NCBI RefSeq assembly: GCF_910594005.1 | Contig: NC_057843.1 | Location: 34,941,001-35,005,000, forward strand | Direction: 5' to 3' | From: Cervus elaphus | Taxonomy: Eukaryota; Chordata; Mammalia; Artiodactyla; Cervidae | DNA length: 64,000 bases | Shown here: piece by piece, positions 21,476-33,864 of the stretch | Numbering within the stretch: position 1 is the stretch's first letter | Layout: each line of letters starts with the position of its first letter | The notes under the pieces: model-generated | What the model was told of the DNA's origin: nothing | The model's input: the letters and a program-made list of their open reading frames with translations, nothing else | The model's database searches: none | Translations under genes and position numbers: made by a program

Positions 21476-24020
21476 ATGACAACAGAAGATTGAGTAATGT
21501 AATCTGTGTTCTGTCTTTTGGGTAAGAAGTGACTTGGTTACATATCTGTCTATACGTAAGATTGATCTATTTCTCAGTTTTAAAGCGTATTTTAGGAAGA
21601 ATGGAACAAATAACAGACTCCAGCGGCATATTGAATAGGCTTGTATTTTAACTTTTCCATCCTAAGTTTTCACTAGTGTTGTATAAAACTGGATAGAAGT
21701 TATCTCATGCAAGAATCACTTGAAGACATGAGATGCTTTTTCTAAAGCTATCCTACTTTTCAAATCAGAATTATGTTTCTATTTGTAAAGAAAAAAAAAT
21801 AGGTAGACACAGAGATGAGGTTTCTTGTTTTCCCCTTCTCTATCTGTTCATTTCTTGTGGCATACTTCATTTTTATTTCCTGAAGGAGAAAGAAGCTATC
21901 AAAGTTAATAATGTCATTTTGCCATTTTTGAGAGGAACTAATATTTATGTGTGCCTCAAATGTAAAGTTATTTGAAATCTTATAGAGATTCTACCAGGAG
22001 TAATTTGAAAAGTGAAATTACAGACACTCAGACCATTGGCTTTGCTGTGTATCAAAACTAAACATATGAAAAGTCATTAATGTATCCATATTGATAAGCT
22101 TTGCTTTACTGTTCAGTCCTTATAATCCAATTGATTTCACCAGAGTCGTCATGTACTTACAGTCACCAGCTGTCTTCAGACTAAGTCATAGTCTAAGCCC
22201 AAAATGAGATGATTAAGTTATCACTATGTATTTATACATAATATCTCACAAACCTTCTTGAGTTTATGCTTTTTTCTTCCAATTTATTGTTGTGAATACA
22301 TGTTTGGGGAAAAATAGAATTATGACATGGTGTGCTGTGATGTGAAAGAGTATAATTTGAGTTGAGTTTGTTTTATAAAAATAATTCTTTATATTTAGAT
22401 TCAGAGATATATTGGGTGTGTTTAATGACATTCTGTTTAATTTAGTGACATTGTTCTATTGCCCTTTTTAAGTCTCAGCACTGTTTTCTATAGTTGAAAT
22501 GAGGCTCATGGTGCTGCATGTATTTAAGAATACATTTTCCATATCCCTCATTAATTAAGTGACTGTGGCCATCTCATAAATATTATACATATGACTTTAT
22601 ATGGATGTATAAAAGTATCCTTGCCTTTCCCGTCTATGAAAGGTGGTGTGTCTTTGCTGTCAAGAGTTGTCATTACTGTTACATCCAAACAGGGATCTTC
22701 TAGTAGTGGGGAATGTAACACTTAAAACTGTGACATGAAATAGCCATTTTTTTGCTTTTAACTACAGTGTTTCTATTTGGACCTTTTTCAGTTATATGCC
22801 TGACCACTTTTTGGTATTCCACATTATATAATTAGTTGGAAACAGTGTAACAATTGTTCTGGCAGGGTGAGGGTCAGGGATGGGGAAGTGAGTGACCCAG
22901 AGGTTAGGTGAGTTTCTTTGTCTAACAGAGTGAATCCTTAGGGTCTAATTATTTGGGAGCCAAGGTCTACATTCCCACCTTATTGTTTCTTTTTCAACCC
23001 GCACAACCTAGGCATTGTTTATAGCTGTGCTGTTCAGAGCTGTTAAAAAATGAAGCTACAGTCTGAGTTGTACAATGGGACACCCACTATCCTCATGGGA
23101 ATATTTAAACTGAAATACAGGGAAGTGTTTACTTCCCCAGTTCCACTAGCTGTGTTTAATATGGTCAGTCATTAGTGCAGATAAAGAATATTTCTATCTT
23201 ACATAAGGTTTTATTGGATAGTGCTAAAGGATTCTTGTCCTAGACCATGAAAAAATATTTAAGGGACTGTCTTCTGCTGGAAAATCCTCATGAATAAGTG
23301 AAGTGTTGAACGTTGATTTTTGTTTTTTCTTTTGTTTTCTTGTGTTATCACTGTGTACTGAGGGGACAGGAAATGCACAGGGCACCCTCAGCGTTCTACC
23401 AGACTCACCACAAAGTTTGCTCCAGCCCTGCTTTCGTCTCATTAATCAGAGTTCCCTGGTAGCACATCCTCCTTACAGGTTTTTTTTTTTTTCCTCTTAT
23501 ATGATTGGAAATCTGTCCTAGTCAATTTGTAGAGGCCTGATCTGTTTGAGAAGGTGATAAAAAAAAAGTCACAGCATTTAGAGATTTCCTCCTTACCCCA
23601 CCATCTCCCTACTTTAATGGGCATATGCTCAGGTTAAATGCCCTTACCATATTATTGCTTTTAAGATGTCTAGAATTGAAAGTATAGGGTTATTTTAAGA
23701 CAGAAAGAAGCAAAATGTGTAGGGATAAACAGTATCTAGTTTCTAGTGAAAGCAGCGTTAAGTTCTTGTGGTGGTTTAAAAAACCTAATTATTTACCTTT
23801 GTCTCCCTCTTTTCAGAATAATAGTTTGCTTCTTTAACTTTCTCCTAGATTGACCAGTTTAATTTTTGAAAATAATTTTAAGATTACAAACTCTTGTAGT
23901 TTGATGTGATGTGTCCCAGATAATTGCAGGTGTTACTCATTTTGCCACTCAGATTTTCCTGCATTTGACTGTTGGAAGCCTCATCACCTTGGCTTGTCTT
24001 TTTGGACATAAGTTGGTAGT
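21476..24020. other. Long unique-looking intron segment
   Basis: About 2.5 kb with no recognisable transposon and no coding support. Short frames at 21733-21975 and 23224-23624 lack any known domain. This is among the least repetitive stretches in the window. Confidence 0.5.
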
Positions 24021-24024
24021 TCCT

Positions 24025-24213
24025 CAAGATCCTACTCTGTAGCACAGGGAACTCTGCTCAGTTTGAATGTGGCAGCCAGGATGGGAGGGGAGTTTGGGAG
24101 AGAATGGATACATATGTATGTATGGCTGCATCCCTTTGCTGTTCCCTTGAAATTTTCACAGCATTTTGTTAATTGGCTATACTCCAGTCTAATATAAAAA
24201 GTTAAAGAAAAAC
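24025..24213 (+). mobile_element. L1 3' UTR fragment
   Basis: Plus-strand L1 3' end: ACTCTGTAGCACAGGGAACT, GGATACATATGTATGTATGG, TTGGCTATACTCCAGTCTAA, then an A-rich tail. 5'-truncated and diverged. Confidence 0.75.
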
Positions 24214-24984
24214 TCTGCTAATGCCTGAAAACCTCTCCTTGCTGGTATGGCAAGATTTGCACATTTCCTCCAAAAAGCCTATGATCACCATTTCTCTAGG
24301 AACTTTTAAGATTTTTTTAAAGCCTTTTTTTCTCTTTTGTTAACATAATCTATAGAAATGCCAACAATACAGAAAGTTGAAAAAAATCCTTAAGCATTTT
24401 ATCAATCTGAATATGAATATACTTATTACAGAAAAGGGTTCTAGTGTTAACTTGAAGATAAAGGGTTAGATATGTGTCAGCTAATGAGAACACTTGAAGC
24501 AGTAATTCAAGACTCAGGGCAAGTATATTATTGTTACATTTCAAATTAGATTGCATACACTGGCCCTCTAAGCTGTTAGTTTCTCTAACCACACATGTAC
24601 ATAATAGAAGAGAAAATGGAAATCAGCAAAATTATTGCTAACATCTTTGTGCTGTGAGCAGTAAGAAACCAGGGAGTTTTAAATATTTTTATGTTCAGCT
24701 CATCTAGCTGGTTCAGTTTTATCTGCCTTTCCCAGTTGATAAAAGACACAAAGGGCAGGGTACTTAAAAATCACAGAGTTAGCCTCTGCTGAGGGCTGTT
24801 GGACAGATGCAGAATAATTTGTGATGTAAACTAGACCATGGTACTTTTAGTATCTCCAACCCCCTCTTTCTTGCTGTTTTTATTGCTGAGTTCTTGGCTA
24901 TACTTTCTTTAGGCTAATTGAAAATACTTGTAACATTGATTCATCTGCATTATTTACACTGAAAATGTTTCCTTAAAAACCTCT
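24214..24984. other. Intronic, no gene seen
   Basis: AT-rich, unique-looking sequence. Confidence 0.4.
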
Positions 24985-25185
24985 TGTCCCTGGCAGTCCA
25001 GTGGTTAAGACTTTGCCTTCTGGTGTGGGTTTGATCCCTGGTTGGGGAGCTAAGATCAGACATTTTAGCCTCTGTGCCAAAAAAAAAAACAAACAAACAA
25101 ACAAAAAAAACCCTTAAAACAAGTGATGTTGTAACAAATTCAATAAAGACTTCAAGAAGGGCCCACATTAAAAAAAAAAAAAAAA
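24985..25185 (+). mobile_element. CHR-type tRNA-derived SINE
   Basis: CTGGCAGTCCAGTGGTTAAG, then GTTTGATCCCTGGTTGGGGA, an A/(CAAA)n stretch (25079-25109), then CAATAAAGACTTCAAGAAGG and a final poly(A) at 25169-25185. This is the layout of the CHR family shared by ruminants, whales and hippos, older than Bov-tA. The AATAAA plus A-tract belongs to the SINE and is not a gene end. Confidence 0.8.
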
Positions 25186-26750
25186 TCTAAAATAGGAGAG
25201 CTCTTTTGCCTATTTTTGTACCAAAATTTAAATTCCATCTTACTGATACACAAGCCAGCATTTTCCTTTTGGCAAAGTTTCTGTTATAAACAAGATACAG
25301 AAGAGAGATTGGCCAGAATGAACCTCTAGAACTGGTTTTAGCTTCACACCTCTGATTTCCTCTTGTCATATCTCAGCCAAGGGCGTAACCTATTTAAGTA
25401 AAAATAGGTATGTTCATATCTGCATCAATTTCTAGATCCTATCACTGTGTCAAGTCCAGAGGTAACATTTGTAGCTTCATTGGGAAGAATTTAGTCTTCT
25501 TATGGCCCTTTAGTCGAGCAGGGGGAAAACCAAATCACCTCTTTCCTGAGAGAGCCCTTCATACATCTCCATCTCTGAGATTGCATGGAGGCATTATGTA
25601 GCAGTTGGCTCTGATACGCTCGCACAGACACAAATTGAGTCTGACAGGACTGATGTCTCCTGGACTTGCTCTCATTTGAAATGCTGGCATGAGGATGGGA
25701 GTGGTGGAAGGGGGGCAGGGGAAGAGCTGGTTTCTTTAGCACTTCTGCTATGAAGTTTGGAGAATTTTAACATTGGATAGCTGTGAACTGCTTGATAAGT
25801 TGTTTTCCAAATGAGATTGATAACAATAGCTGATTTGGAGCAGCTGGCTAGCTTTTGGTTTCAAGTATGTGCATTTCAATGTACAATTTGATTCTTCATG
25901 CTACCCACAAATCTGTTGAAAAGAAAAAAAAAAGGCTATCTAACGGAATGGTACTTAGAATGATTCACTCCTTTCCTTTTAGTTTTGTATTTCTTGCATT
26001 CACACCATTCATGTATAGCACTGAAAAGGATAGTATCTTTTTAGAAAAAATTTTATTCTCATGCTCAGTTTCATAAAAGACGCACTATAGTATCTGTATT
26101 GCAATTCTTTTTTCAAGTACAAGTTATTTTGAGTTTCTAGGTTATTTCTGGATATCTCTAGTATTTTGTCACAAGTTTTGTATGTGTTTCCATATATTCC
26201 AACATGCAAAACTTAGATGTATACCGTTTCATGGGCAAACATGTTCTGATTGTCTTTCCCAAGTTACTCTTACAGTGAAAGAGAAAGCAATAATGTTAAA
26301 AATGCCTTCTTTCTTTATTAAGAGCCTACTCTGTGTAAAATGTTGTGCTCAATTTACTGAAGGTACTGTAGGAACTATTATTTATTACCTAAAGAGCCAT
26401 ACTTCAAATTGTTGCTTGGAGCCAGTCAGTCATCACTTCCATTTTTTCTATTCCCACCAGGACCACCATCACTCTTATGGTCTGTGTTACTTCTTACTTG
26501 TGACTCTTGATAATAGTGTTCTGTAAATCATCCCACATTCAGCCATCACTTAATCTTTTCAAAGCTTCATCCTATATTGTTCTTCTCCAACACATTAAAT
26601 AATCCCCTTTGTGGTTTGCTGCAAAAAGGCTGGTTGACTTAGGTTGGTATCCATGGCTTTCCATGATCTGGTATTTTTTTAAGCCTGAGCCATTGTGTTT
26701 TGCCTCATCCTATTTTGGTTTCCTAATGGATCCATCACGCCAATCCTGTA
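25186..26750. other. Unique-looking intron segment
   Basis: No recognisable repeat. The 114-codon plus frame at 26182-26526 has no recognisable domain and is not supported as coding. Confidence 0.45.
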
Positions 26751-26930
26751 GTGTCAGTGTGGACCTGGTGTCAGCTGCTTCAGCATCTTTCAAAAACTCG
26801 TTAGAAATGCAGGTTCTCGGGCCCCCACCACAGACCTACTGCATCACAAACTCTGGTGGGAGGGTGCCTTGGTGAAAGCTTGCCAGGTGGTTCTGATGCA
26901 TATAGATATCTGGGAAGTCCTGATCCAGGC
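26751..26930 (+). mobile_element. MER20 (hAT-Charlie) DNA transposon remnant
   Basis: Matches the MER20 order: CGTTAGAAATGCAGGTTCTC, GGGCCCCCACCACAGACCTA, CTGCATCACAAACTCTGGTG, and GCCAGGTGGTTCTGATGCAT. Non-autonomous, with no transposase. It ends about 1.0 kb before the PTPRD exon. Confidence 0.8.
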
Positions 26931-26939
26931 CAGCCAGGT

Positions 26940-27300
26940 GACTCACCTTTGCCAGAGTTCCTTTTTCACTGCCCTGCCTTTGCTTAGAATTCCTGGAATG
27001 CCTTGCCTTCCTTTTGGTAAATCCTGCCAGTGCTCCGGGGTCCAGTTGGAGACACCGCTTTTTCCATGATGTCATTCCTGCTCCCTGTATTCCATGGCAT
27101 TATTTGCTGTCCTCCCTGGCACTAATCACGTATTAACTTGTACTCATCATCCAATGTACCTGGCTTGTTTTCCCTCCTAAACTGGAAAATCACAGAGGGT
27201 GAAATCTGACTCCTTTGTGTATCTCGAGGTGCACATATGAGTGCAGTTCTCGTGTTTTGCCCGCAGTAGGCTCTGTAAAAGCAGTCTGTGGCTTATTGAT
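26940..27300 (+). mobile_element. L2 LINE 3' remnant
   Basis: Degenerate L2-like text: TTGCTTAGAATTCCTGGAAT, TGTCCTCCCTGGCACTAATC, CGCAGTAGGCTCTGTAAA. The MER20 copy adjoins it on the left. Confidence 0.6.
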
Positions 27301-27901
27301 TTTACATAGAAGATTGAGAAAACTAAGCCCTTGCCCAGGAGGCATATAAACATCCTGTTAAATCAAAGTGGCTTATGCTAGCTATTGTTTTGACTTATTG
27401 AAGCCAAACTAGACCTAAATGTGATGTGTCTTTAGGGAAGAAGCCAAATGTGCTGGTGTAAAACATTCTAACCTCTACTATTTAGCTGGAGAAGTTGAAT
27501 TAACACTGTCATTTCACCTGGTGCCAAGAAAGCAACTTCCATTATTCTGCCAGTAATAAACTTCTATCCTGCATGGTGGAGCATCTCTTAAATCTTACAC
27601 ATAGCATTGATGTGCTTTCTTCCACCGATGTATTCATGTACTATTTCCTAAGAGGTGACAGTTTCTTCTCATAAAGCATTGCCCAAAAGGTGGCCTGAGC
27701 AGAGAGTAAAATTCAAAATGGTTGGCTCCAAGATGACCTGAACATGGGAATAAGATAAGCTTGGGCTGCCTCATTTCACAAACCAGGTTGTTTGCTTCCT
27801 AATACAAAGGCATCACGGTTACAGTTTATGGGCTACATACAGTGGTTTGCATCTCTCATGGTGGTTGTGATGGGATAAGGTGAAAAGAGTGAGAGTCTAA
27901 G
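27301..27901. other. Intron immediately upstream of the coding exon
   Basis: No recognisable repeat and no coding support. A weak branch-point-like GTCTAAG occurs at 27895-27901, about 47 bases before the acceptor. Confidence 0.4.
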
Positions 27902-27948
27902 TGTCTTTGTCTTTCTTCCCTTTCTTCCCTCTACCACTCCCCTCACAG
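27902..27948 (+). promoter_or_regulatory. Splice acceptor of the PTPRD exon
   Basis: A long pyrimidine-rich tract (TTTCTTCCCTTTCTTCCCTC within it) ends in CACTCCCCTCACAG at 27948. This is a strong 3' splice site with no AG between the tract and the final CAG. Confidence 0.85.
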
Positions 27949-28051
27949 GCTCTGAAAGTGTTCCAGCTGAAATTTCAGATCAGCCTGACTTGCTGCGGCT
28001 TCTGAGGCAGTGATTCCAAGCTGCCAGTGTGTGCTGGTGCCAGGCTGCAGG
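27949..28051 (+). other. PTPRD: 5' UTR part of the PTPRD first coding exon
   Basis: The 103 bases between acceptor and start codon contain no ATG. In the frame of the start codon they contain three TGA stops (27953, 27968 and 27986), so translation cannot come in from upstream. This fixes the exon as untranslated leader followed by the first coding segment. PTPRD is known to have several 5' non-coding exons further upstream, outside this window. Confidence 0.8.
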
Positions 28052-28115
28052 ATGGTGCACATAGCCAGGCCATTGCTGCTGCTCCTTGCCTTCTTCCTCC
28101 ACGCGGATGCTGAGA
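28052..28115 (+). CDS. PTPRD: PTPRD first coding segment: signal peptide
   Basis: PTPRD is a type I membrane receptor tyrosine phosphatase (LAR family) of neurons and other cells. It has extracellular Ig and fibronectin III domains that bind synaptic adhesion partners, and two cytoplasmic phosphatase domains. This segment encodes only the start: MVHIAR, a hydrophobic core of leucines, Ala and two Phe (residues 7-16), then HADAE. That is a signal peptide with probable cleavage after Ala20 (ADA-E). It closely follows the PTPRD N-terminus I know from human (MVHVAR..., ...RTDAE). The ATG has A at -3 and G at +4. Coding stops after one base of codon 22 (phase 1). With the next exon starting CA or CN this would restore the Thr that follows Glu21 in PTPRD. 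The Ig-domain exons are not in the window, so the intron exceeds 35 kb, as expected for this giant gene. PTPRS and PTPRF have different signal peptides. Confidence 0.93.
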
Positions 28116-28121
28116 GTAAGC
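28116..28121 (+). promoter_or_regulatory. Splice donor of the PTPRD exon
   Basis: GTAAGC follows GAGA; a good 5' splice site that leaves the codon split after its first base. Confidence 0.85.
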
Positions 28122-31100
28122 CATCCTCCCCTTCCCTGGGGGGCTGGGAAATAATGAGTGGTTTTGTTTGCAGTTGGCACCATGCTCAGGGCTGCTGAAT
28201 ATGTTTCCTTTGGAAGTAAATCCTGAGACACTGTGGGATCCTCCTTGGCTACCAGCCAGCCTTTCAGAGAGATTATTGATGTGACTTCCTTACCATTTCC
28301 TCTCGCTTAAAGCCCTTTTTCTTGTGCATCTAACTGCTCCTACTGTTTTGGCTTTTTTTTTTTTTTTTTTGATACTCTTAACAGCCCAGTGGCAAAAGAT
28401 ACTATGAGACCAATGATAGAACCCAGACTGGGATTAACCAGTTGTTGGTGCCAATAAGTAAACATTGCTCAGACCCATTAGAAATTTCTTTAGTTTTGTG
28501 GCTATTGCTATGTTTAGAAAAATGCACAATGTCACATTGAGCCCAATTAAACTTCCAAGCCCTTGTAGCTGTCATAGCAGCTGTTCTAATGTACCGTTTC
28601 CGACAGCTGTCGTGGAGTACAGTATTCAAACAAATCAAGCAGAGCTGACAACTTTGTGGCTGGATGAAGAGTGTGGAAGTGTGAGGAGAATTCTGTGGCA
28701 TCCAGACCCCAAAGTTTGGATTATGGGACTCAATTTTTGAAGCCGAGATTGTGGTCAATTAGCTTGCTAGTTAATGAGAAGATCATATCTCCTTTGTAAT
28801 TCAGAAGTCATTAGGCATACCTTGTTTAGGTATGTTTCTTTCTCCATCTGTCCTTTGGCTTTTGGGGAAGAGACAGTACTGGAAAAAGGCAGGTCTGGCT
28901 TGCATTCACCGACATGTCTCGTTCTTGGCAGTGGTTTAGCTTTTATGAGAGTTGACCATTCTCTTTGGAGGCCCCTTGGTACTATCAAAATGTGTAATAT
29001 CTGTAGTCGTTAACTTTTCCTTACACTGACTATTTCAGATTAAACTTGATTCATGTTAAAGATATTTCAAAGACAGCGATCCTGTGTCATATTGGCCCTT
29101 ACCTATTAATTGCATTTCAACAAGAATTTCCTCAATAGCAGCCAATTTCTTTGTTTAAATAGAGGCTCTAATTTTTAAAGAGAGCTTTCCAGGAGTGAGA
29201 GGAATATTGTTAATAATAGGATACATATGGAACATACATGTTTTAAACACAACAATCTCTGGTTAATAATGTATATAGTCTCCTAATTAGCACTTGGGAG
29301 TGCTGGTTTAAGGTGAAGCCAAGGAATTTCTAGTACAATGCCAGAAAATAATTAACTGGGAAAAGACCCAAATGAAAGACGCTTGTGTTATTTTAAAGCC
29401 GTTTATGTCAAAACCTATTTTAACATTGAAATCTAAATTTAGTGTATTAAAGAAATAAGGCATATGGCTTTATTTCTCTGTTGTGGCTAGAGTGAAAAAA
29501 TAAGTTGTTCTGCAGTTGTTAATTTTTGGCAAAAGCATATTAAGACTGTGGGAATTCACTTTAATATCAGATCTCAGAGATTTTCTTTAAGTTACTACAC
29601 CTAGTTATCATATATCCGTGAAGTTATTGTTCCAGATAAGTAAGCATATTCTTCTACTGAAAAGTTTTGCTTTTGCTTAATTCTCTGGTGAAAAGTGGCA
29701 GACACTGAAGAACAAGCACTTTTAAAATTTTAAATTATCTTTTAAAGACAATCTACTATTCCTCCTCTTGTTCTGCCTCTTCTCTTTCTCTTCCGCTCTT
29801 TCCTCACGTTTCTTATCCAGTAGAGTCTTAAGCAAGAAATAAGTGATTATTCATTAAATTAAGATATTTACCATGTTATATATTTATGTGATACCAGTTT
29901 TCAACCTCAAGATGTAATCTGGAAAATAATCCTTTCTCTCTCACTCTTCCCTTTACACTACAAGGAGGGGCAGGCTTCTTCTTTGCTAAATTAATTTTGT
30001 TTAGTGTTCTGCATCTCCTCAAACTTACTTTAGGATATTTTCCCTTTAATACATTCTTTTGCCATTGTTGAATAGCATATATAACCTGAGTATTCCTGGG
30101 GAAATGAAGAATCAGCCTTTTTTTTTTTAGGTACATTGTAAAAGAAGAAAGAACATCCCCTGGTAATCTACTGGAGGATATTCATGGTGCCTGTAAACAC
30201 ACATAGAGCCTGAGATATAATTTTAGCCACTAAGAATGTTTAAAGACCAATGGATAAAATAGGATTTAGACTGTACGCCATTAAATTGTGCCACTAGCAT
30301 CCCTTAAAACACCAAAAAAAATCAAGATAGAAGTTACAATGAAGAAAAAATTGATTCTTCACCATCATATAAAGATGATATTTCTCAGGCTTGTATTACC
30401 TGGGTCACTGATTTGTTCCTCTATGATTTCTTTAGAACATCTAGCTATTTTTTCCCCCCTTTCCTAACTATTTTATATTTGTACAAGGGATTGGGAGTTA
30501 TGTTTCAAAATTTAATAGTAGCTTGTCAAAGCCATTCAGTTACTATGGAATAATTTTTTTTAATATTATTCTCTTTTGAAGAAGGGATGATATGATAGGT
30601 TGGGAGTGGAAAGAAGCCATTCTGGTGAAGTATGTTAATTCTATGTGTTCAACTCCCTCCCTTTAGAAATGATTAATTCTAAAGAGCCATGAAGTTAGGT
30701 TTATAATCTATTGTATGGAACACCATAGCAAAGTGCTAGTGTGATGTTGCATTTAGTAGAAGAGCTCTCATGAGCCTTGGTTCAAACCCAGGTTGAAAAA
30801 TTGTGATAATATCCCTTCAGCAGAAATTTATAGTTTTTGCAGTGCCTATTTAAAGTGCCTGATCAATCTCCACTATTATTTTAATGACTAGACGTGTGCA
30901 TGGATCCTGTTTCTTTTTGTCCTATGTGTGTAACACTTGAAATGCTGTCGCTTATTGCTTCTTGAACGCACATACACATAGCAGAGCTGTGGTCTCAGGG
31001 AAGAGTCAAATGGGACTTCTCTCTCAGTAAGAAGAGTAGCCCTTCCTCATGCCAGGCTGACCAGTTTTCTGTCGTGGTTTGACTAAGGTCAATTTGGTGT

Positions 31101-31704
31101 TAATATGCATGCAAATTCTAGATGAATTTAGAATATATTAATATAATCCTGGGGTAAATATCTTTCTGTTGGCTCAGTTTTTGTAGTAGTTTCTGATCAT
31201 TTTATTTAGTATTAGTTCTCTATTTACCAGTCATTTTGTTTGTTAGTTTTTTAAACTAAACAGACCAAGGATCTGCTGTTAGATCTTCTTTTATAAAACT
31301 GGTTTCACTACAATGAAATCATTTACATTCTAGACCTGAGTTTATGCTTTTTGACCACTGTCATTGGACCTGAGTGTTACTGGATCTTTGTTATAAACAC
31401 CACTGTCGACAGATGAATTCCTAAAATGGTTTTGTTCATCTTTTTTTCTGCTGCTTTTTGCCACTTTGCTGTCTCAGATGGTGAACACACCCTCATTTTC
31501 CTTCTTGCTGTTAATGAACCTCCCTGTAGTCGCCATCAACTTGCAGTACTTCTGTCCTATATGAAAGCAACTAGGCTTCTTTCATCCCCCCTCTGATAGT
31601 GTATCTTTCTGTCCAGTGTAACTGCATTATTTCTTTGGCATTAGAGAATAGACTGACATCGGTATTGTAAGATGACCATTTTTTCCTTGCTTGTTTTCTG
31701 ATGA
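28122..31704. other. Unique-looking downstream intron
   Basis: Largely free of recognisable repeats apart from an 18-T run (28353-28370). Overlapping open frames on both strands at 28402-28758 and a strong pyrimidine tract plus CAG at 29756-29820 are treated in the findings. No PTPRD Ig-domain exon was found. Confidence 0.5.
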
Positions 31705-31965
31705 GCAGCATAGCATGGTACTCAGTAAAGTAAGCTCTGAAACCAGAGTCTGGTTTTAGATTCTGGCTGTCCTTTTGTAACCTGGAGCATGATGCCTCGT
31801 ACCCTTTGCCTGTTTCCTATCTTAAAAATGTGGATGATGAATGATGATAGTGATGGCATAGTATAGTGCCTTCTCTTGGGTTTATTGAGGATGAAATGAA
31901 TTAATGTAAAACATAGATCAGCAGATAGCACACAGTAGGTACTTACTAAGTGTTATCTATTATTA
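31705..31965 (+). mobile_element. MIR SINE
   Basis: Plus-strand MIR: ACCAGAGTCTGGTTTTAGAT, GTAACCTGGAGCATGATGCC, ATGGTGGATGATGAATG-like stretch, GCAGATAGCACACAGTAGGT. Confidence 0.65.
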
Positions 31966-33864
31966 TTCAAAAACATTCTGCTAACATTTTTTATTGAGCA
32001 CTTGTATTTAGATACTGTGCTAAAATTATTTAAATTTGATCTACAGATTATCAAAATTTGGATGATTGATAAACCAGATTTTCCTGCAGTGTGTTAAAGT
32101 CCCCAGCTTGCCTGTCTGTAAAAAAAAAAAAAAAAAAAAAATCCTATACATAGGCAACTCTTATAAATGTTCTAGGAGTTAATCTGAAGATCAAGAGGGA
32201 AAAATTTGAAGCATGTCTGCTTTTCTAAGCTTAAGATATTACCAATTTAAAATTAATTTGGCTTGGGTCTAATGGATAATGGAAAGTGTTTCCATCTTCC
32301 TGTTTTGTTGCTTCCTGTAATGAATTTTCTTGAGCTGCTCAGAAGGAGGAGCTGGAGATATTTAATGTAACCAAATACAGGAAAATATGGGCCCCTTGGT
32401 CCAGAAAGCTAGAGATGGAAGTAAGCATAGTAATGAAGAGACTAAGTGGCTTTTGATATGAGCAGAAATTATTCTTCAGAAAAAAAAAACTAAAAAATAG
32501 GAAAATTATTAGTTTGAAGGGCAGGGCAAATGATTCCTTTTGCGTTTTGTTGAAATTACTTCTGCAAAGAAGCCTAACTCAAGTAGTTAGATCACCAAAA
32601 TGAAGTAGGGAATGGAAAGACTGTCTTTTTTCTGTCATCAAAATGTGTTCCTTCCAGTAGACAGGGCCATTTCACTGAGAGCATTCATAGCTCATCAGAA
32701 ATGTCCTTTAGTTTTTATTTTGGATTATGAGTGTTTAGGTATGTATGATATATGTATATATGCCTGCATGTATTTATGTAATTAGATCACAAACCATTTA
32801 ATCATCTATTAAAATGTATTAATTGCTAGGGATGATGAAAATGTTCTAAAATTAGATTGGGGTGCTGGTACTAATTGGATATACAGGTACAAAATACCGT
32901 TGAAGTGGGACACTTTGAATGGGTGATCTGTGTGTCTGTGAATCATATTCCGATAAAGCTATTTGAAAAACAAAAGGTAAACTGCTCCTTAGCACAGCTT
33001 TCTGGTTAGATTCCCTTTGATGTATGTCACCTGAATGAAAAGTGTACCGGTTCCTTGGGCCAGTTAGAATAGACATGCTCATTGAGGAGAGCAGGAAGAA
33101 AGCCAGTTCATTTTCCATGCTTATCAATGCCTTCCTTGTTTTCCTTTTCTCTGAATTTGCAGAGGTGTGGTAAAATACAAAAAACCTTACTGCTCCCCCC
33201 TCCTTCCTCCCCTCACAGTAAAGTAGCTAAATTAGCACCATCCAGCTGTCTGCAGCAAGAAAAGTATTCCAACTATTTCACTTACCCTTTGCAGAGTTTT
33301 CTGTAGCTTTCTCAATTAATTGCTCCCAGCAGAGCTGTACCTTTCTAGTAAGGTTAAGAATATGTCACACAATCAACAAATGTGTATACTTCAAAGCATT
33401 TTATTGTGTATAGAGGGACTTGCTTTATTTTTAGTCCAAGATGCGACATATTTGTTATCTCTGATCTCTTCTTGTGATGAGGCCTTTAAGCTTGACAGAT
33501 GGACCAATATCTGAAATATTTGTGAATTGCTTCTTGTTACTGCTCATAGCCTGGTGATATTTGACTATACTGTTCTGTGATTCATTAATTTATTTCCCAG
33601 GACATTCTTAGTTTCTTTAATTTTCCTCATGTAGTTACTATTTGCCTGATTCATTTCAAGTAAGTTTGATCTGTTTGGGGGCCTCCACTCTTCTGCCTTT
33701 GTTGTCCTGCTTCAGTAAATTCAGAGAATTCCCAACCAGCGTCTGTCTTGAAATAAAGAATCAGAAGTACTGGTGCTCGGGTGGAAATTGATTCTCTTAC
33801 CTATAATTTTGCTTTTTGTCTTTTCCTCAGCTTGCTTTAGATGTATTTATTCATTCGTGATGCA
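31966..33864. other. Unique-looking intron segment
   Basis: Only a 22-A run (32120-32141) and short chance frames (32852-33127, 33082-33306); nothing supported as coding. Confidence 0.45.

Noticed and set aside
25140..25185. AATAAA followed by 17 A as a gene 3' end
   Set aside because: The same end belongs to the CHR-type SINE consensus that begins at 24985.
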